Shown here in pieces: positions 8,684 through 17,338 of a stretch of DNA of 64,000 nucleotides (position 1 is its first letter; each line of letters opens with the position of its first letter). A program made the translations under genes and the position numbers. Under the pieces are notes generated by a model. The model was not told where the DNA came from, made no database searches, and saw only the letters and a program-made list of their open reading frames with translations. The stretch is from Pseudomonas lurida (GTDB taxonomy: Bacteria; Pseudomonadota; Gammaproteobacteria; Pseudomonadales; Pseudomonadaceae). Location of the stretch: NCBI RefSeq assembly GCF_002563895.1, contig NZ_PDJB01000001.1:1843501-1907500 (forward strand), read 5' to 3'.

Positions 8684-9598
8684 TCATAGATCTGGCCCGT
8701 TCAGCCATTCCTGGTTCATGGTCTCGGTATCCCCCAGGTACTCCAGCAACCACGCCATGGCCGGCGACAGCTTGCTCTGCGCCCAGGCCACACACGACGG
8801 GCTGGCCGGAAACGGCCGGCTCAGTTGCAGCGCCACCAGCTCACCGCGTTCGATCCACGGCAACACCTGATGCGCCGGCGCCATGCCGACGCACAGGCCG
8901 TCACGCAGGCAATCAAGGGCCGAAGACCAATTCGGCACCACCAGCCGGCGTTGGTTATCCAGGGTCCAGGTGTCGCGCTTGGGCAGATTACGCGAGGTGT
9001 CGGTCATGCACAGCGAAGCGAAGGGGCGCAATTGATCGTCGCTCAGCAAGCCTTCGACGCTTGCCAGCGGATGCCGCGCGCTGACCACGCAGAGCCAGTT
9101 CAACAAGCCCATATCGCGAAAGGTAAAATGACTGGCGACCGGCACCGCGCTGGTGGCGCCGATCACAATGTCAGTGCGCTCATCCGCCAACGCATCCCAC
9201 ACGCCGTTGTACACCTCGTACTCCAGCAACAGCTCGACCTCGGGAAACTGCCGATAGAAATCCACTACCAACTGTCGGCAGCGCTGGGGTTTGACGATGG
9301 AGTCCACCGCCACCTTCAACTGGCCACTCCAGCCATTGGCGACCTGCTGGCACAAGCGCCGCGTGCCAAGCATTTTTTTCATCACGCCACGGGCTTCGTC
9401 GATAAACAGGCGACCGGCGGGTGTCAGCTCGACGTCGCGGTGGCGTCGCACGAACAGCGGCACCGCCAGCCACTCTTCAAGCTGGCGCACCGTGTAGCTG
9501 ATGGCCGACGGCACCCGGTGCAGTTCCTGGGCGGCTGCGCTGAAGCTGCCATGCCGCGCAACGGCATCGACGACATCCAGGGAATATTCGGACCACAT
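8684..9598 (-). CDS. punR: LysR-family regulator PunR (YdhB)
   Basis: The 304-aa protein matches E. coli PunR (YdhB), the activator of the purine nucleoside exporter/importer gene punC. The N-terminus MWSEYSLDVVDAVARHGSF, the HTH AAAQELHRVPSAISYTVRQLE and the run LFVRRHRDVELTPAG are close to identical to the E. coli protein. So are DFYRQFPEVELLLEYEVYNGVWDAL and the end WLLEYLGDTETMNQEWL. The start is the ATG at 9598. It lies divergent from punC, as in E. coli. Confidence 0.88.
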   Translation of the reverse strand: MWSEYSLDVVDAVARHGSFSAAAQELHRVPSAISYTVRQLEEWLAVPLFVRRHRDVELTPAGRLFIDEARGVMKKMLGTRRLCQQVANGWSGQLKVAVDSIVKPQRCRQLVVDFYRQFPEVELLLEYEVYNGVWDALADERTDIVIGATSAVPVASHFTFRDMGLLNWLCVVSARHPLASVEGLLSDDQLRPFASLCMTDTSRNLPKRDTWTLDNQRRLVVPNWSSALDCLRDGLCVGMAPAHQVLPWIERGELVALQLSRPFPASPSCVAWAQSKLSPAMAWLLEYLGDTETMNQEWLNGPDL

Positions 9599-9720
9599 TG
9601 TGATTGCCTTCAAATTTATTGATAAGAGTGTCCAATTATTATCGCTTCACACACAAACTGTCAGCTTCATAATGGGCGCCAGTCAGCAAATAGTTTGATG
9701 GCAAGATCAGCAAGGCTTCA
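9599..9720. promoter_or_regulatory. punR/punC divergent promoter region with inverted repeat
   Basis: An AT-rich inverted repeat GATAA-N13-TTATC occupies 9621-9643 between the two divergent genes. Its place and spacing suit a LysR-type operator, probably for PunR; this is inference, as I know no consensus to compare with. Confidence 0.4.
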
Positions 9721-10911
9721 ATGAAAAATTCTTTTGGTTTCACGTGGTATCTGGCGGGGCTGAGCATGCTCGGTTACCTCGCAATGGACATGTATTTGCC
9801 GGCGTTCGGCGCCATGGGCGAGCAGTTGCACATTGGCGCTGGCGCGGTGGGCGCCAGCTTGAGTATTTTCCTCGCGGGCTTCGCGGTCGGGCAGTTGCTG
9901 TGGGGGCCGTTGTCCGACCGCCTGGGGCGCAAGCCGATCCTCCTCGCCGGCCTTAGCCTGTTTGTACTGGGCTGCGCGGGCATGTTCTGGGTCGAGACCG
10001 CACCGCAACTGCTGGCGCTGCGCTTCATTCAGGCGATTGGCGTGTGTTCCGCCGCTGTGAGCTGGCAGGCCCTGGTGATCGATCGCTACCCGGCCGACAA
10101 GGCCCATCGTGTGTTCGCCAGCATCATGCCGCTGATGTCGTTGTCGCCGGCGCTCGCACCGCTGTTGGGCGCAATGGTGCTGAATCACTTCGGTTGGCAG
10201 GCGATTTTCGGCGTATTGCTGGGCGTCTCGGTGCTGTTGCTGCTGCCGACCGTATTTCTGCGCGGCGTGCCGAAACGTCCTACGGAGGAGCGCAAACCGG
10301 TACGTCTCGGTTATGGGCAACTGCTCACGTCCCGCGTGTTTACCGGCAACGTGATGATTTTCGCCGCCTGCTCGGCCAGTTTTTTCGCCTGGCTGACCGC
10401 GTCGCCGTTCATTCTCGGCGGCATGGGCTACAGCCCGAATGACATCGGCCTGAGCTACGTGCTGCCGACCCTGGCCTTTCTGATCGGTGGCTACAGTTGC
10501 CGCAGTGCCTTGCAGCACTTACCGGGCAAGACGCTGCTGCCGTGGTTGCTGCTGGCGTACTGCATCAGCATGGTGGCGTTGTACCTGGTCGCCACCTTGA
10601 CCGTGCCGACGCTCACCACCTTATTGATTCCGTTCTGCCTGATGGCGCTGTGCAACGGTGCCAGTTACCCCATCGTGGTGGCGAATGCGCTGATGCCCTT
10701 TTCGGAAAACTCCGGCAAGGCGGCAGCCCTGCAAAACACCCTGCAACTGGGCCTGTGCTTTCTCAGCAGCCTGCTGGTGTCGTCGATGCTCGACCAGCCC
10801 CTGCTGATTACCGTGATCGTGATGCTGGCGACTGCGCCGTTGGCCGTATTGGGCTACTGGCTGGCGCGGCCGAAAGCCGACGCTTCAGCGCTGGCACCGG
10901 AGCTGAAATGA
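9721..10911 (+). CDS. punC: Purine nucleoside MFS transporter PunC (YdhC)
   Basis: A 396-aa, 12-helix major facilitator of the Bcr/CflA group. It follows E. coli PunC (YdhC) closely: [18 protein letters not shown] in helix 1, [14 protein letters not shown] (motif A) near residue 62, [32 protein letters not shown] and [15 protein letters not shown]. coli PunC imports purine nucleosides. The ATG at 9721 has AAGG upstream. With divergent punR and the nearby Tsx-like porin and NCS2 permease it forms a purine-uptake neighbourhood. Confidence 0.85.
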   Translation: MKNSFGFTWYLAGLSMLGYLAMDMYLPAFGAMGEQLHIGAGAVGASLSIFLAGFAVGQLLWGPLSDRLGRKPILLAGLSLFVLGCAGMFWVETAPQLLALRFIQAIGVCSAAVSWQALVIDRYPADKAHRVFASIMPLMSLSPALAPLLGAMVLNHFGWQAIFGVLLGVSVLLLLPTVFLRGVPKRPTEERKPVRLGYGQLLTSRVFTGNVMIFAACSASFFAWLTASPFILGGMGYSPNDIGLSYVLPTLAFLIGGYSCRSALQHLPGKTLLPWLLLAYCISMVALYLVATLTVPTLTTLLIPFCLMALCNGASYPIVVANALMPFSENSGKAAALQNTLQLGLCFLSSLLVSSMLDQPLLITVIVMLATAPLAVLGYWLARPKADASALAPELK

Positions 10912-10925
10912 CAATGCGGTCAACA

Positions 10926-10957
10926 CGGTGGGAGCTGGCTTGCCTGCGCCCACCGTT
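10926..10957. terminator. REP-like hairpin after punC
   Basis: ACGGTGGG and CCCACCGT form a perfect 8-bp stem around a REP-core loop. It lies between the convergent punC and Tsx-like genes and may act as a bidirectional terminator; there is no long T run. Confidence 0.5.
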
Positions 10958-10974
10958 TGATTGGGTTTCTCCGG

Positions 10975-11808
10975 TTAGAAGGTGATTTCCATGTTCACCG
11001 TCGGCGTCGATGTGCGGCTCCCCCGGCCGCCGTCTACGCCGAACTTGTTATGCCAGTACTCGTAGCCCACCCCAAGGTACAGGTTCGGCTTGACGCTTTT
11101 GCCCGGTCGCACTGCCACCATCAGCGCAGTGCGCATCAGGGCTTCCGGCGCGGTGTCGCGGCCGTGGTAGTCCTCGCCTTTTTCCCCGACATAATTGATA
11201 AAGCCCTGGAATTTCGCCGCGTGGTTGGCGATCTCGAACGGGCGCATCCACGTCAGGTTGAGCAGGTAGGTATCGTCGAACGTGTGGTTCGACTCCTGCG
11301 CGCCGGGGATGCCGGTGTGGTTCCTTTCCTTGTAGTACATCAGGCTCAGGTCCAGCACGCCGACCGTGTTGAACTTCAAGGTCGGGCCGATCACCAGTGC
11401 GCGTTTTTTCGCTGAGGCGAAGTTGTTGTTGCGGTTGGCATCGAAACCCAGGGTCAGTGCGTAGTCCTTGATCAGCCCGCTGCCCAGCGGCACGTCGAAC
11501 ACCCGCGATGCATACACCTGGTGGCGGTACACCGCGTACACCTCGCTCCCGCCATGATCGGTGCCCTTGCGCGGGTCGCGGCTGTCGGACAGGAACACAT
11601 CGAGGTTGAGGAAGTTGCTGCCGTACCGGTAGCCGCTGGCGTGGGTGAAGCTGTAGATGCGCTTGCTGAATTCGTCGGGGTTGTTCGGATTAGTGAACTG
11701 CTGGCCGTAGCGAAATCCTACGCTGTTGTTCATCCATTCCACTGCGACGGCCTCCCCACCGCCGAGGAGGGTGAGTGCAACGGTCGCTCCCTGTAATGCC
11801 TTTTTCAT
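10975..11808 (-). CDS. Tsx-like nucleoside-specific outer-membrane channel
   Basis: A 277-aa outer-membrane beta-barrel with a signal peptide (MKKALQGATVALTLLGGGEAVAV). The mature part begins EWMNNSVGFRYGQQFTNP, has alternating amphipathic strands and ends in Phe (VNMEITF), all typical of Tsx/OmpK proteins, which let nucleosides cross the outer membrane. AAAGGA precedes the ATG at 11808. It is divergent from the NCS2 permease gene, so porin and permease are probably regulated together for uptake of a purine. Confidence 0.82.
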   Translation of the reverse strand: MKKALQGATVALTLLGGGEAVAVEWMNNSVGFRYGQQFTNPNNPDEFSKRIYSFTHASGYRYGSNFLNLDVFLSDSRDPRKGTDHGGSEVYAVYRHQVYASRVFDVPLGSGLIKDYALTLGFDANRNNNFASAKKRALVIGPTLKFNTVGVLDLSLMYYKERNHTGIPGAQESNHTFDDTYLLNLTWMRPFEIANHAAKFQGFINYVGEKGEDYHGRDTAPEALMRTALMVAVRPGKSVKPNLYLGVGYEYWHNKFGVDGGRGSRTSTPTVNMEITF

Positions 11809-11889
11809 TGTTCTGGGTCCTTTGGCGTTCTGGCTCATCACGGCCGGATTGTTTTTGTAACGCCGATGGAGGGTATCTTGTTCGATTGA

Positions 11890-11899
11890 TTGTATACAA
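11890..11899. promoter_or_regulatory. TTGTATACAA palindrome in divergent promoter
   Basis: A perfect 10-bp palindrome lies in the 158-base region between the Tsx-like and NCS2 genes. A related half (TTGCATACAG) follows about 27 bases later. TGTATACA cores are typical of GntR/FCD-family operators, so a GntR-type purine regulator may act here. No such regulator gene is adjacent. Confidence 0.45.
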
Positions 11900-11966
11900 C
11901 TCTATGGACATCCAGTCCAAACATTGCATACAGTGGCCGCACAACAAAAACAGAGAACCCCTCACC

Positions 11967-13469
11967 ATGACTATCCCGAAGGCGTCACCGCAGCGGCCAG
12001 AAGATGAGAATCTCGGCGTCGCCGCCAACATGGCTTACGGCCTGCAACATGTGCTCACCATGTACGGCGGCATCGTCGCGGTACCGTTGATCGTCGGCCA
12101 GGCGGCCGGTTTGTCGCCGGCGGATATCGGCCTGTTGATCGCCGCGTCGTTGTTTGCCGGCGGCCTGGCCACGCTGCTGCAGACCCTGGGCCTGCCGTTT
12201 TTTGGTTGTCAGTTGCCGCTGGTGCAGGGTGTCTCGTTTGCGGGCGTGGCAACCATGGTGGCGATTGTCGGCAGTGATGGCGCGGGCGGCGTGCCGGCGA
12301 TTCTCGGGGCGGTGATGGCCGCGTCGTTTATCGGGCTATTGATCACTCCGGTGTTTTCGCGGATCACCAAGTTTTTCCCGCCGCTGGTGACCGGGATTGT
12401 GATCACCACCATCGGCTTGACCTTGATGCCGGTTGCGGCGCGCTGGGCCATGGGCGGCAACAGCCGCGCGGCCGATTTTGGCAGCATGTCCAACATCGGC
12501 CTGGCGGCGTTGACGCTGGTGCTGGTATTGCTGCTGAGCAAGATCGGCAGTGCGACCATTTCGCGCTTGTCGATCCTGCTGGCGATGGTGATCGGCACCG
12601 TGATTGCGGTGTTCCTCGGCATGGCCGACTTCTCCGGCGTCACACAGGGGCCGATGTTCGGTTTCCCCACACCGTTCCATTTCGGCATGCCGACCTTCCA
12701 TGTGGCGGCGATCATTTCCATGTGCATCGTGGTCATGGTGACACTGGTCGAGACCTCGGCGGATATCCTGGCCGTGGGTGAAATCATCGACACCAAGGTC
12801 GACTCCAAACGCTTGGGTAACGGCCTGCGCGCCGACATGCTGTCGAGCATGTTTGCGCCGATCTTCGGTTCATTCACCCAAAGCGCCTTCGCCCAGAATG
12901 TCGGCCTGGTGGCGGTTACCGGCGTGAAGAGCCGCTTCGTGGTGGCCACGGGCGGGCTGTTCCTGGTGATCCTCGGCTTGTTGCCCTTCATGGGGCGCGT
13001 CATCGCGGCGGTGCCCACCTCGGTGCTGGGCGGCGCCGGGATCGTGCTGTTCGGCACTGTGGCAGCCAGTGGCATCCGCACCTTGTCGAAGGTGGATTAC
13101 CGCAACAACATGAACCTGATCATCGTCGCTACCTCCATCGGGTTTGGCATGATCCCGATTGCTGCACCGAGCTTCTACGATCACTTCCCGTCCTGGTTCG
13201 CGACCATCTTCCACTCGGGGATCAGCTCGTCGGCGATCATGGCGATCCTGCTGAACCTGGCGTTCAACCATTTCACCGCCGGCAATTCGGACCAGCAATC
13301 GGTGTTTGTCGCGGGGACCGAGCGCAGCCTGTGCTTCCGTGATGTGTCGGAACTGCGTGATGGGGATTATTTCAAAGGCGGCAAGTTGTTTGACGCCGAG
13401 GGACGCGAGATTCCGCTGGTGGCGGATGCGCCCAGGAAAACATCCAAGCCTGAGACCTCGCAGGCCTGA
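11967..13469 (+). CDS. NCS2-family nucleobase:cation symporter (xanthine/urate type)
   Basis: A 500-aa inner-membrane permease of the NCS2/NAT family, with about 14 membrane segments. Family marks are GLQHVLTMYGGIVAVPLIVG near the N-terminus, PLVQGVSFAGVATM, the ETSADILAVGEI motif carrying the conserved Glu, and QSAFAQNVGLVAVTGVKSRFV. These fit the xanthine/uric acid branch (XanP/UacT/UapA) rather than uracil permeases. The start is the ATG at 11967; an upstream extension of this frame has no family match. It is divergent from the Tsx-like porin. Confidence 0.85.
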   Translation: MTIPKASPQRPEDENLGVAANMAYGLQHVLTMYGGIVAVPLIVGQAAGLSPADIGLLIAASLFAGGLATLLQTLGLPFFGCQLPLVQGVSFAGVATMVAIVGSDGAGGVPAILGAVMAASFIGLLITPVFSRITKFFPPLVTGIVITTIGLTLMPVAARWAMGGNSRAADFGSMSNIGLAALTLVLVLLLSKIGSATISRLSILLAMVIGTVIAVFLGMADFSGVTQGPMFGFPTPFHFGMPTFHVAAIISMCIVVMVTLVETSADILAVGEIIDTKVDSKRLGNGLRADMLSSMFAPIFGSFTQSAFAQNVGLVAVTGVKSRFVVATGGLFLVILGLLPFMGRVIAAVPTSVLGGAGIVLFGTVAASGIRTLSKVDYRNNMNLIIVATSIGFGMIPIAAPSFYDHFPSWFATIFHSGISSSAIMAILLNLAFNHFTAGNSDQQSVFVAGTERSLCFRDVSELRDGDYFKGGKLFDAEGREIPLVADAPRKTSKPETSQA

Positions 13470-13489
13470 AGCCGAAAGGGGGGGGGCTT

Positions 13490-13521
13490 AATGTGGGAGC
13501 CGGCAAGCCAGCTCCCACATT
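13490..13521. terminator. Bidirectional REP-type hairpin
   Basis: AATGTGGGAGC and GCTCCCACATT form a perfect 11-bp stem over a 10-base loop between the convergent permease and peptidase genes. It has the REP core sequence and could terminate in both directions. Confidence 0.65.
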
Positions 13522-13524
13522 GAC

Positions 13525-14457
13525 TCAGCCAGCCTTGAGTTCCTTGTAATGCGCTGAGCACACCTCATCCAGAAACTTCACTACCGTCCCCATGCACGCC
13601 TGGCGTTCTTCCACGTGGGGCATGTGGCTGGAGTCTTCAAACAGTGCCCAGCGCACATCCGCGATTTCATCCAGGAACGGCTTGACCACCAGCGGCGTGG
13701 CTTCGTCGTGGCGGCCGGAGATCACGAGGGTCGGCACCTTGATCGCCGACAGTCGGCCAATGGATGTCCAGTCTTTCAAGCTGCCGATCACGTGGAATTC
13801 GGTCGGGCCGCTCATGGCGTGATACACCGTCGGGTCCGCATCGACCTGGGCGAAGGTGCGTGCCACCTCTTCCGGCCACGGGATGACCCGGCACACGTGA
13901 TGGTCATAGAACACCCGCGACGCGGTGAGGTATTCCGGGTCTTTATAGGTGCCGGCGGCTTCATGTTTGAGCAGGGTTTCATGCACGCCTTCCGGTAGCA
14001 ACTGGCGCAGGCGGTTGGCTTCGCTGACCCAGGTGCGCATGCACGTCGGCGAGTTGGCAGGGATGAAGGCGCGCAGGCCCTTGGGTTGCAGGATCGCGTG
14101 TTCACTGCCGAGCATGCCGCCCCAGGACTGGCCGAGGATCGCGTAGTTATCGCTGATCTGCAGGTGGTCCAGCAGGTTGTTGAGCTCTTCGAGGAACAGG
14201 CCGACGGTCCAGAACGACGCGTCTTTGTCGGGCAGATGGGTGGAGCGGCCGTTGCCCAACTGGTCGTAGTGGATCACGGCGTGGCCGCTGGCCGCGACGT
14301 CCTTGAACGCGTCGACATAATCATGGGTGCATCCGGGGCCGCCGTGGATAACCACCAGGGGGGTGCGGCCGCTGGAGAGGTCACCGGTGACGCGGTACCA
14401 GGTTTGGTAGGCGCCAAACGCCGCATACCCTTCGCGGATTTTTTCGATGAATTCCAT
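13525..14457 (-). CDS. Proline iminopeptidase-like hydrolase (S33), PipR-associated
   Basis: A 310-aa alpha/beta hydrolase of peptidase family S33. The oxyanion motif HGGPG is at 38-42, the nucleophile Ser111 lies in GQSWGG, Asp251 in GRHDE and His278 in SSHMPH. Such enzymes release N-terminal residues, often Pro, from small peptides; in PipR/OryR-type loci a pip gene is the main target of the LuxR solo. It lies 94 bases downstream of the luxR gene on the same strand but has its own lux-box-like palindrome at 14519-14540. A signal peptide is not seen, so it is probably cytosolic. Confidence 0.85.
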   Translation of the reverse strand: MEFIEKIREGYAAFGAYQTWYRVTGDLSSGRTPLVVIHGGPGCTHDYVDAFKDVAASGHAVIHYDQLGNGRSTHLPDKDASFWTVGLFLEELNNLLDHLQISDNYAILGQSWGGMLGSEHAILQPKGLRAFIPANSPTCMRTWVSEANRLRQLLPEGVHETLLKHEAAGTYKDPEYLTASRVFYDHHVCRVIPWPEEVARTFAQVDADPTVYHAMSGPTEFHVIGSLKDWTSIGRLSAIKVPTLVISGRHDEATPLVVKPFLDEIADVRWALFEDSSHMPHVEERQACMGTVVKFLDEVCSAHYKELKAG

Positions 14458-14518
14458 TTCGTACCCTGCTCTGAAAAAAAAGGACCAGGGACACGATAAT
14501 GCGTGAGGGACATTTAAG

Positions 14519-14540
14519 TAACTAGCAAAACAGCTAGGTT
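14519..14540 (-). promoter_or_regulatory. lux-box-like palindrome upstream of first peptidase
   Basis: Read on the minus strand this 22-bp element is AACCTA-N10-TAGTTA, with an inner perfect inverted repeat CTAGC-N6-GCTAG. It lies about 60 bases upstream of the peptidase start and shares its outer half-sites with the element before the second peptidase. It is a good candidate binding site for the LuxR solo. Confidence 0.6.
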
Positions 14541-14551
14541 TTGCCGGGTGG

Positions 14552-15337
14552 TCAATCGTCGAGCAAGCGGTAATGAGTGGCACGAACCACGGCCTGTACG
14601 CGGTTCTTGGCGCCCAACTTGTGCATCGCCGACGCCAGGTGCAGGGTGACCACGGCGAGTGAGCGGCTCAATTGCGTGGCGATTTCGGCGGCCGTCAGGC
14701 CGTCGGCGGCCCACTTGAGGCACTCGCGTTCGCGTTTAGTCAGGTGAATATGCGGGTAAGTGCGTAGCTCTTTGCTGAACAGCGGGTAGGCTGCTTCCTG
14801 CAAGGCGTGGGAAATCAGGCTGAAATCCGACAAGGTCTGCTGCGCATCCTGCAACACACTGCGGGCCTTGCCGGTACGCAAGCCGGTCAGCGAGGCGAAA
14901 CCGCCGCGGGGCAGGTGGATCGGCACGCTGACGCCGCAGGTCAGTTGCTGGTCGTGCAGGTAGGATGAAACCGGCGCATGGCAGGGGTCGATGATCTTTT
15001 GCAGGGGGGTATCGACCTTGACGTCGTAGGACCACACGAAGGGCGACACCGTACTCAGCGCCACGTGTTGCACCGGGTCGATCTGGTAGAACCCTTCTCT
15101 GCACCACAAGGTGTGCCAGTCGGACGGGGTGTTGCGCAGTTCCAGCACCGAAGGCGTGATCAACGCACCATCCTGGTCGATCGGCACCGGGGTGTAGTCA
15201 TACACCAGTGCATCGAAGCCCAACTGCTGGGCGAGGATAAAGGTGTTGTCCATCTGTTCATCCAGGCTCCTGCCCGGCATCAGACGGTGATTTAAGGCAG
15301 TCAGCTTGGCCAGCATCCGTTCTGCTCCCGAATTCAT
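14552..15337 (-). CDS. LuxR-family solo regulator, PipR/PsoR/OryR type
   Basis: A 261-aa LuxR protein with an N-terminal autoinducer-binding fold (residues about 15-170; [29 protein letters not shown]) and a C-terminal GerE HTH ([28 protein letters not shown]... [17 protein letters not shown]). No luxI gene is present. The flanking pip genes and ABC importer are the hallmark of plant-associated solos that answer plant-derived compounds; PipR of a Populus-associated Pseudomonas responds to an ethanolamine derivative. The motif W-H-T-L-W suggests that the TraR Tyr61 position is Trp, as reported for this subfamily. The start is uncertain: ATG 15337, or ATG 15316 with GGGAG at better spacing. Confidence 0.85.
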   Translation of the reverse strand: MNSGAERMLAKLTALNHRLMPGRSLDEQMDNTFILAQQLGFDALVYDYTPVPIDQDGALITPSVLELRNTPSDWHTLWCREGFYQIDPVQHVALSTVSPFVWSYDVKVDTPLQKIIDPCHAPVSSYLHDQQLTCGVSVPIHLPRGGFASLTGLRTGKARSVLQDAQQTLSDFSLISHALQEAAYPLFSKELRTYPHIHLTKRERECLKWAADGLTAAEIATQLSRSLAVVTLHLASAMHKLGAKNRVQAVVRATHYRLLDD

Positions 15338-15395
15338 TTGAATCTCGACTTGCTGCAAGTAGAATGCCACGCCCCGGCGAAGGACTGCCAGGCCA

Positions 15396-15417
15396 AACCT
15401 ATAAGAAATGCTAGGTT
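15396..15417 (+). promoter_or_regulatory. lux-box-like palindrome between luxR and second peptidase
   Basis: A 22-bp element AACCTA-N10-TAGGTT with perfect 6-bp arms. It lies in the 162-base divergent region, about 93 bases before the second peptidase start and 59 before the luxR start, so it could control both. The arms match those of the element at 14519-14540. Confidence 0.65.
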
Positions 15418-15499
15418 ATGGACGCGCGGCATCCTCGGTAGTGTTGGCCTGAGCAACGGCCGCTACCTGCCAGGCCGACACTACACAAGGAATGTATGC

Positions 15500-16387
15500 A
15501 TGTGGCGTGAAATTGCCCCCGACCAGCAGTACAACGTGCAAGTCGACGGCCATAACCTCGTGGTCTACAGCTTCGGCGAAGGCGATGAGGTGCTGCTGTG
15601 CCTCAACGGCGGGCCGGGCCTGCCGTGCGACTACTTGCGCGACGCCCATGGCTGGCTCAAGGACCATAACCTGCGAGTGGTTGCATTCGACCAGCTTGGC
15701 ACGGGCGCATCAGCCAGACCCACCGACGTTTCCCTGTGGGAAATCGGCCGTTATGTCGAAGAAGTCGAAACCGTCCGCCAAGCCCTGGGCCTGGGCCGCG
15801 TGCATTTGCTCGGGCATTCCTGGGGCGGCTGGCTCGGTATCGAATACGCCATCCATTACCCCGACGCCCTGAAAAGCCTGATCCTCGAAAACACCGTCGG
15901 CGACATTCCCCACCTGTCCCAGGAGCTGGAACGCCTGCGCGGCGCCCTCGGCAGCGAAACCGTGGCGATGATGCAGCGCCACGAGGCCCTGGGCACCCTG
16001 GACCACCCGCAGTACCAGGCCGCGATTACCTTGCTCAACTACCGCCACGTGTGCCGCCTCGATGAGTGGCCCGAGCCGGTCAAGCGATCTCTGGGCGACT
16101 GGAACATGGGGCCCTACGAAACCATGCAGGGCCCCAACGAATTCCTCTACATCGGCAACCTCAAGGACTGGAACCGCATCCCCGAGATGGCCGAATTCAA
16201 GATGCCGATCCTGATCACCACCGGTCAGCACGACGAACTCACCCCGGCCTGTGCCCTGCGCATGAAGCTTGCCGCCCGGCACGCTGAATTGCATGTATTC
16301 CCCAACAGCAGCCATATGCCCTTTTATGAGGAACCCCAGGCGTATTTCCCGGTGCTGTTGGACTTTCTCGCTCGTCATCGAGGCTGA
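15500..16387 (+). CDS. Second proline iminopeptidase-like hydrolase (S33)
   Basis: A 295-aa S33 alpha/beta hydrolase. Ser107 lies in GHSWGG, Asp245 in GQHDE and His272 in SSHMPF. The oxyanion motif is NGGPG (36-40) where the family and the neighbouring paralogue have HGGPG, which may mark a change in substrate. AAGGA precedes the ATG at 15500; the frame runs further upstream but without similarity. It is the first gene of a tight operon with the ABC importer (4 bases to the next ATG), implying that the imported compound is its substrate. Confidence 0.85.
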   Translation: MWREIAPDQQYNVQVDGHNLVVYSFGEGDEVLLCLNGGPGLPCDYLRDAHGWLKDHNLRVVAFDQLGTGASARPTDVSLWEIGRYVEEVETVRQALGLGRVHLLGHSWGGWLGIEYAIHYPDALKSLILENTVGDIPHLSQELERLRGALGSETVAMMQRHEALGTLDHPQYQAAITLLNYRHVCRLDEWPEPVKRSLGDWNMGPYETMQGPNEFLYIGNLKDWNRIPEMAEFKMPILITTGQHDELTPACALRMKLAARHAELHVFPNSSHMPFYEEPQAYFPVLLDFLARHRG

Positions 16388-16390
16388 CGG

Positions 16391-17338
16391 ATGAACCTGG
16401 CGCGTTATCGCTTTGTGCTCTCCCGGCCGCTGCAATTGCTGCCAGTGCTGTTTGGCATCAGCCTGATCACCTTTGTGCTGGTGCGCTCGATTCCCGGCGA
16501 CCCGGCGCGCGCCTTGCTGGGCTCGCGCAGCACGCCCGACGCCTTGCTGAAGATCCGCGCCCAGTACGGCCTCGACCAGCCGTTGTGGCTGCAATATTTC
16601 TACTTCCTCAAGAACCTGCTCAAGGGCGACCTCGGCCAATCGCTGCTGTACAAAGTCGACGCCCTCAAGCTGATCGTTACCCGCATCGAGCCCACGCTGG
16701 TATTGGTGCTGGGCAGCGTGGTGCTGGCGCTGCTGATCGCGGTGCCGTTGGCGACCTTGGCCGCACGCAATAAAGGCGGCTGGGCCGATAACCTGATCCG
16801 CGTGTTCACCACGGTCGGCCTGGGCATGCCGGCGTTCTGGCTGGGCTTGATGCTGATCCTGTTGCTGAGTGTGCAATGGGGGTTGTTTCCGGTGTCTGGT
16901 TACGGTCGCACCTGGCTGGACAAGGCGCACCACATGGTTTTGCCGTGCCTGACGATTGCCCTGGCGTTGTCGGCCGTGCTGGTACGCAACCTGCGGGCGA
17001 GCATGTTGATGGAGTTGCAGGCTGACCATGTGACTGCCGCCCGCGCCCGTGGGCTGTCAGAAGCCGCGGTGTTCCGTCGCCACGTGCTGCCCAATTCCCT
17101 GGTGCCGGCGGTCAACCTGCTGGCGGTGAATATCGGCTGGCTGATCAGCGGCACGGTGGTGATCGAAAGCCTGTTCGCCATCCCCGGCATCGGCCAGTTG
17201 CTGGTGCGCGGCATTTTCACCCGCGACTACATGGTGGTGCAGGGCGTGGCCATGGTGCTGGCCTGCGCGACGGTGGTAGTCAACTTCATCGCCGACGTGG
17301 TGACGGTGGCCCTCGACCCACGGGTGAAGATGCAATGA
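16391..17338 (+). CDS. Peptide-type ABC transporter permease (DppB-like)
   Basis: A 315-aa inner-membrane permease with six predicted helices and the N-terminal DppB/OppB signature (LLPVLFGISLITFVLVRSIPGDPA). The EAA loop appears as TAARARGLSEAAVFRRHVLPNSLVPAVN near residue 220. It pairs with the DppC-like protein encoded next, with a 4-base ATGA overlap. In the PipR system the equivalent importer brings the plant signal into the cell. Confidence 0.88.
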   Translation: MNLARYRFVLSRPLQLLPVLFGISLITFVLVRSIPGDPARALLGSRSTPDALLKIRAQYGLDQPLWLQYFYFLKNLLKGDLGQSLLYKVDALKLIVTRIEPTLVLVLGSVVLALLIAVPLATLAARNKGGWADNLIRVFTTVGLGMPAFWLGLMLILLLSVQWGLFPVSGYGRTWLDKAHHMVLPCLTIALALSAVLVRNLRASMLMELQADHVTAARARGLSEAAVFRRHVLPNSLVPAVNLLAVNIGWLISGTVVIESLFAIPGIGQLLVRGIFTRDYMVVQGVAMVLACATVVVNFIADVVTVALDPRVKMQ

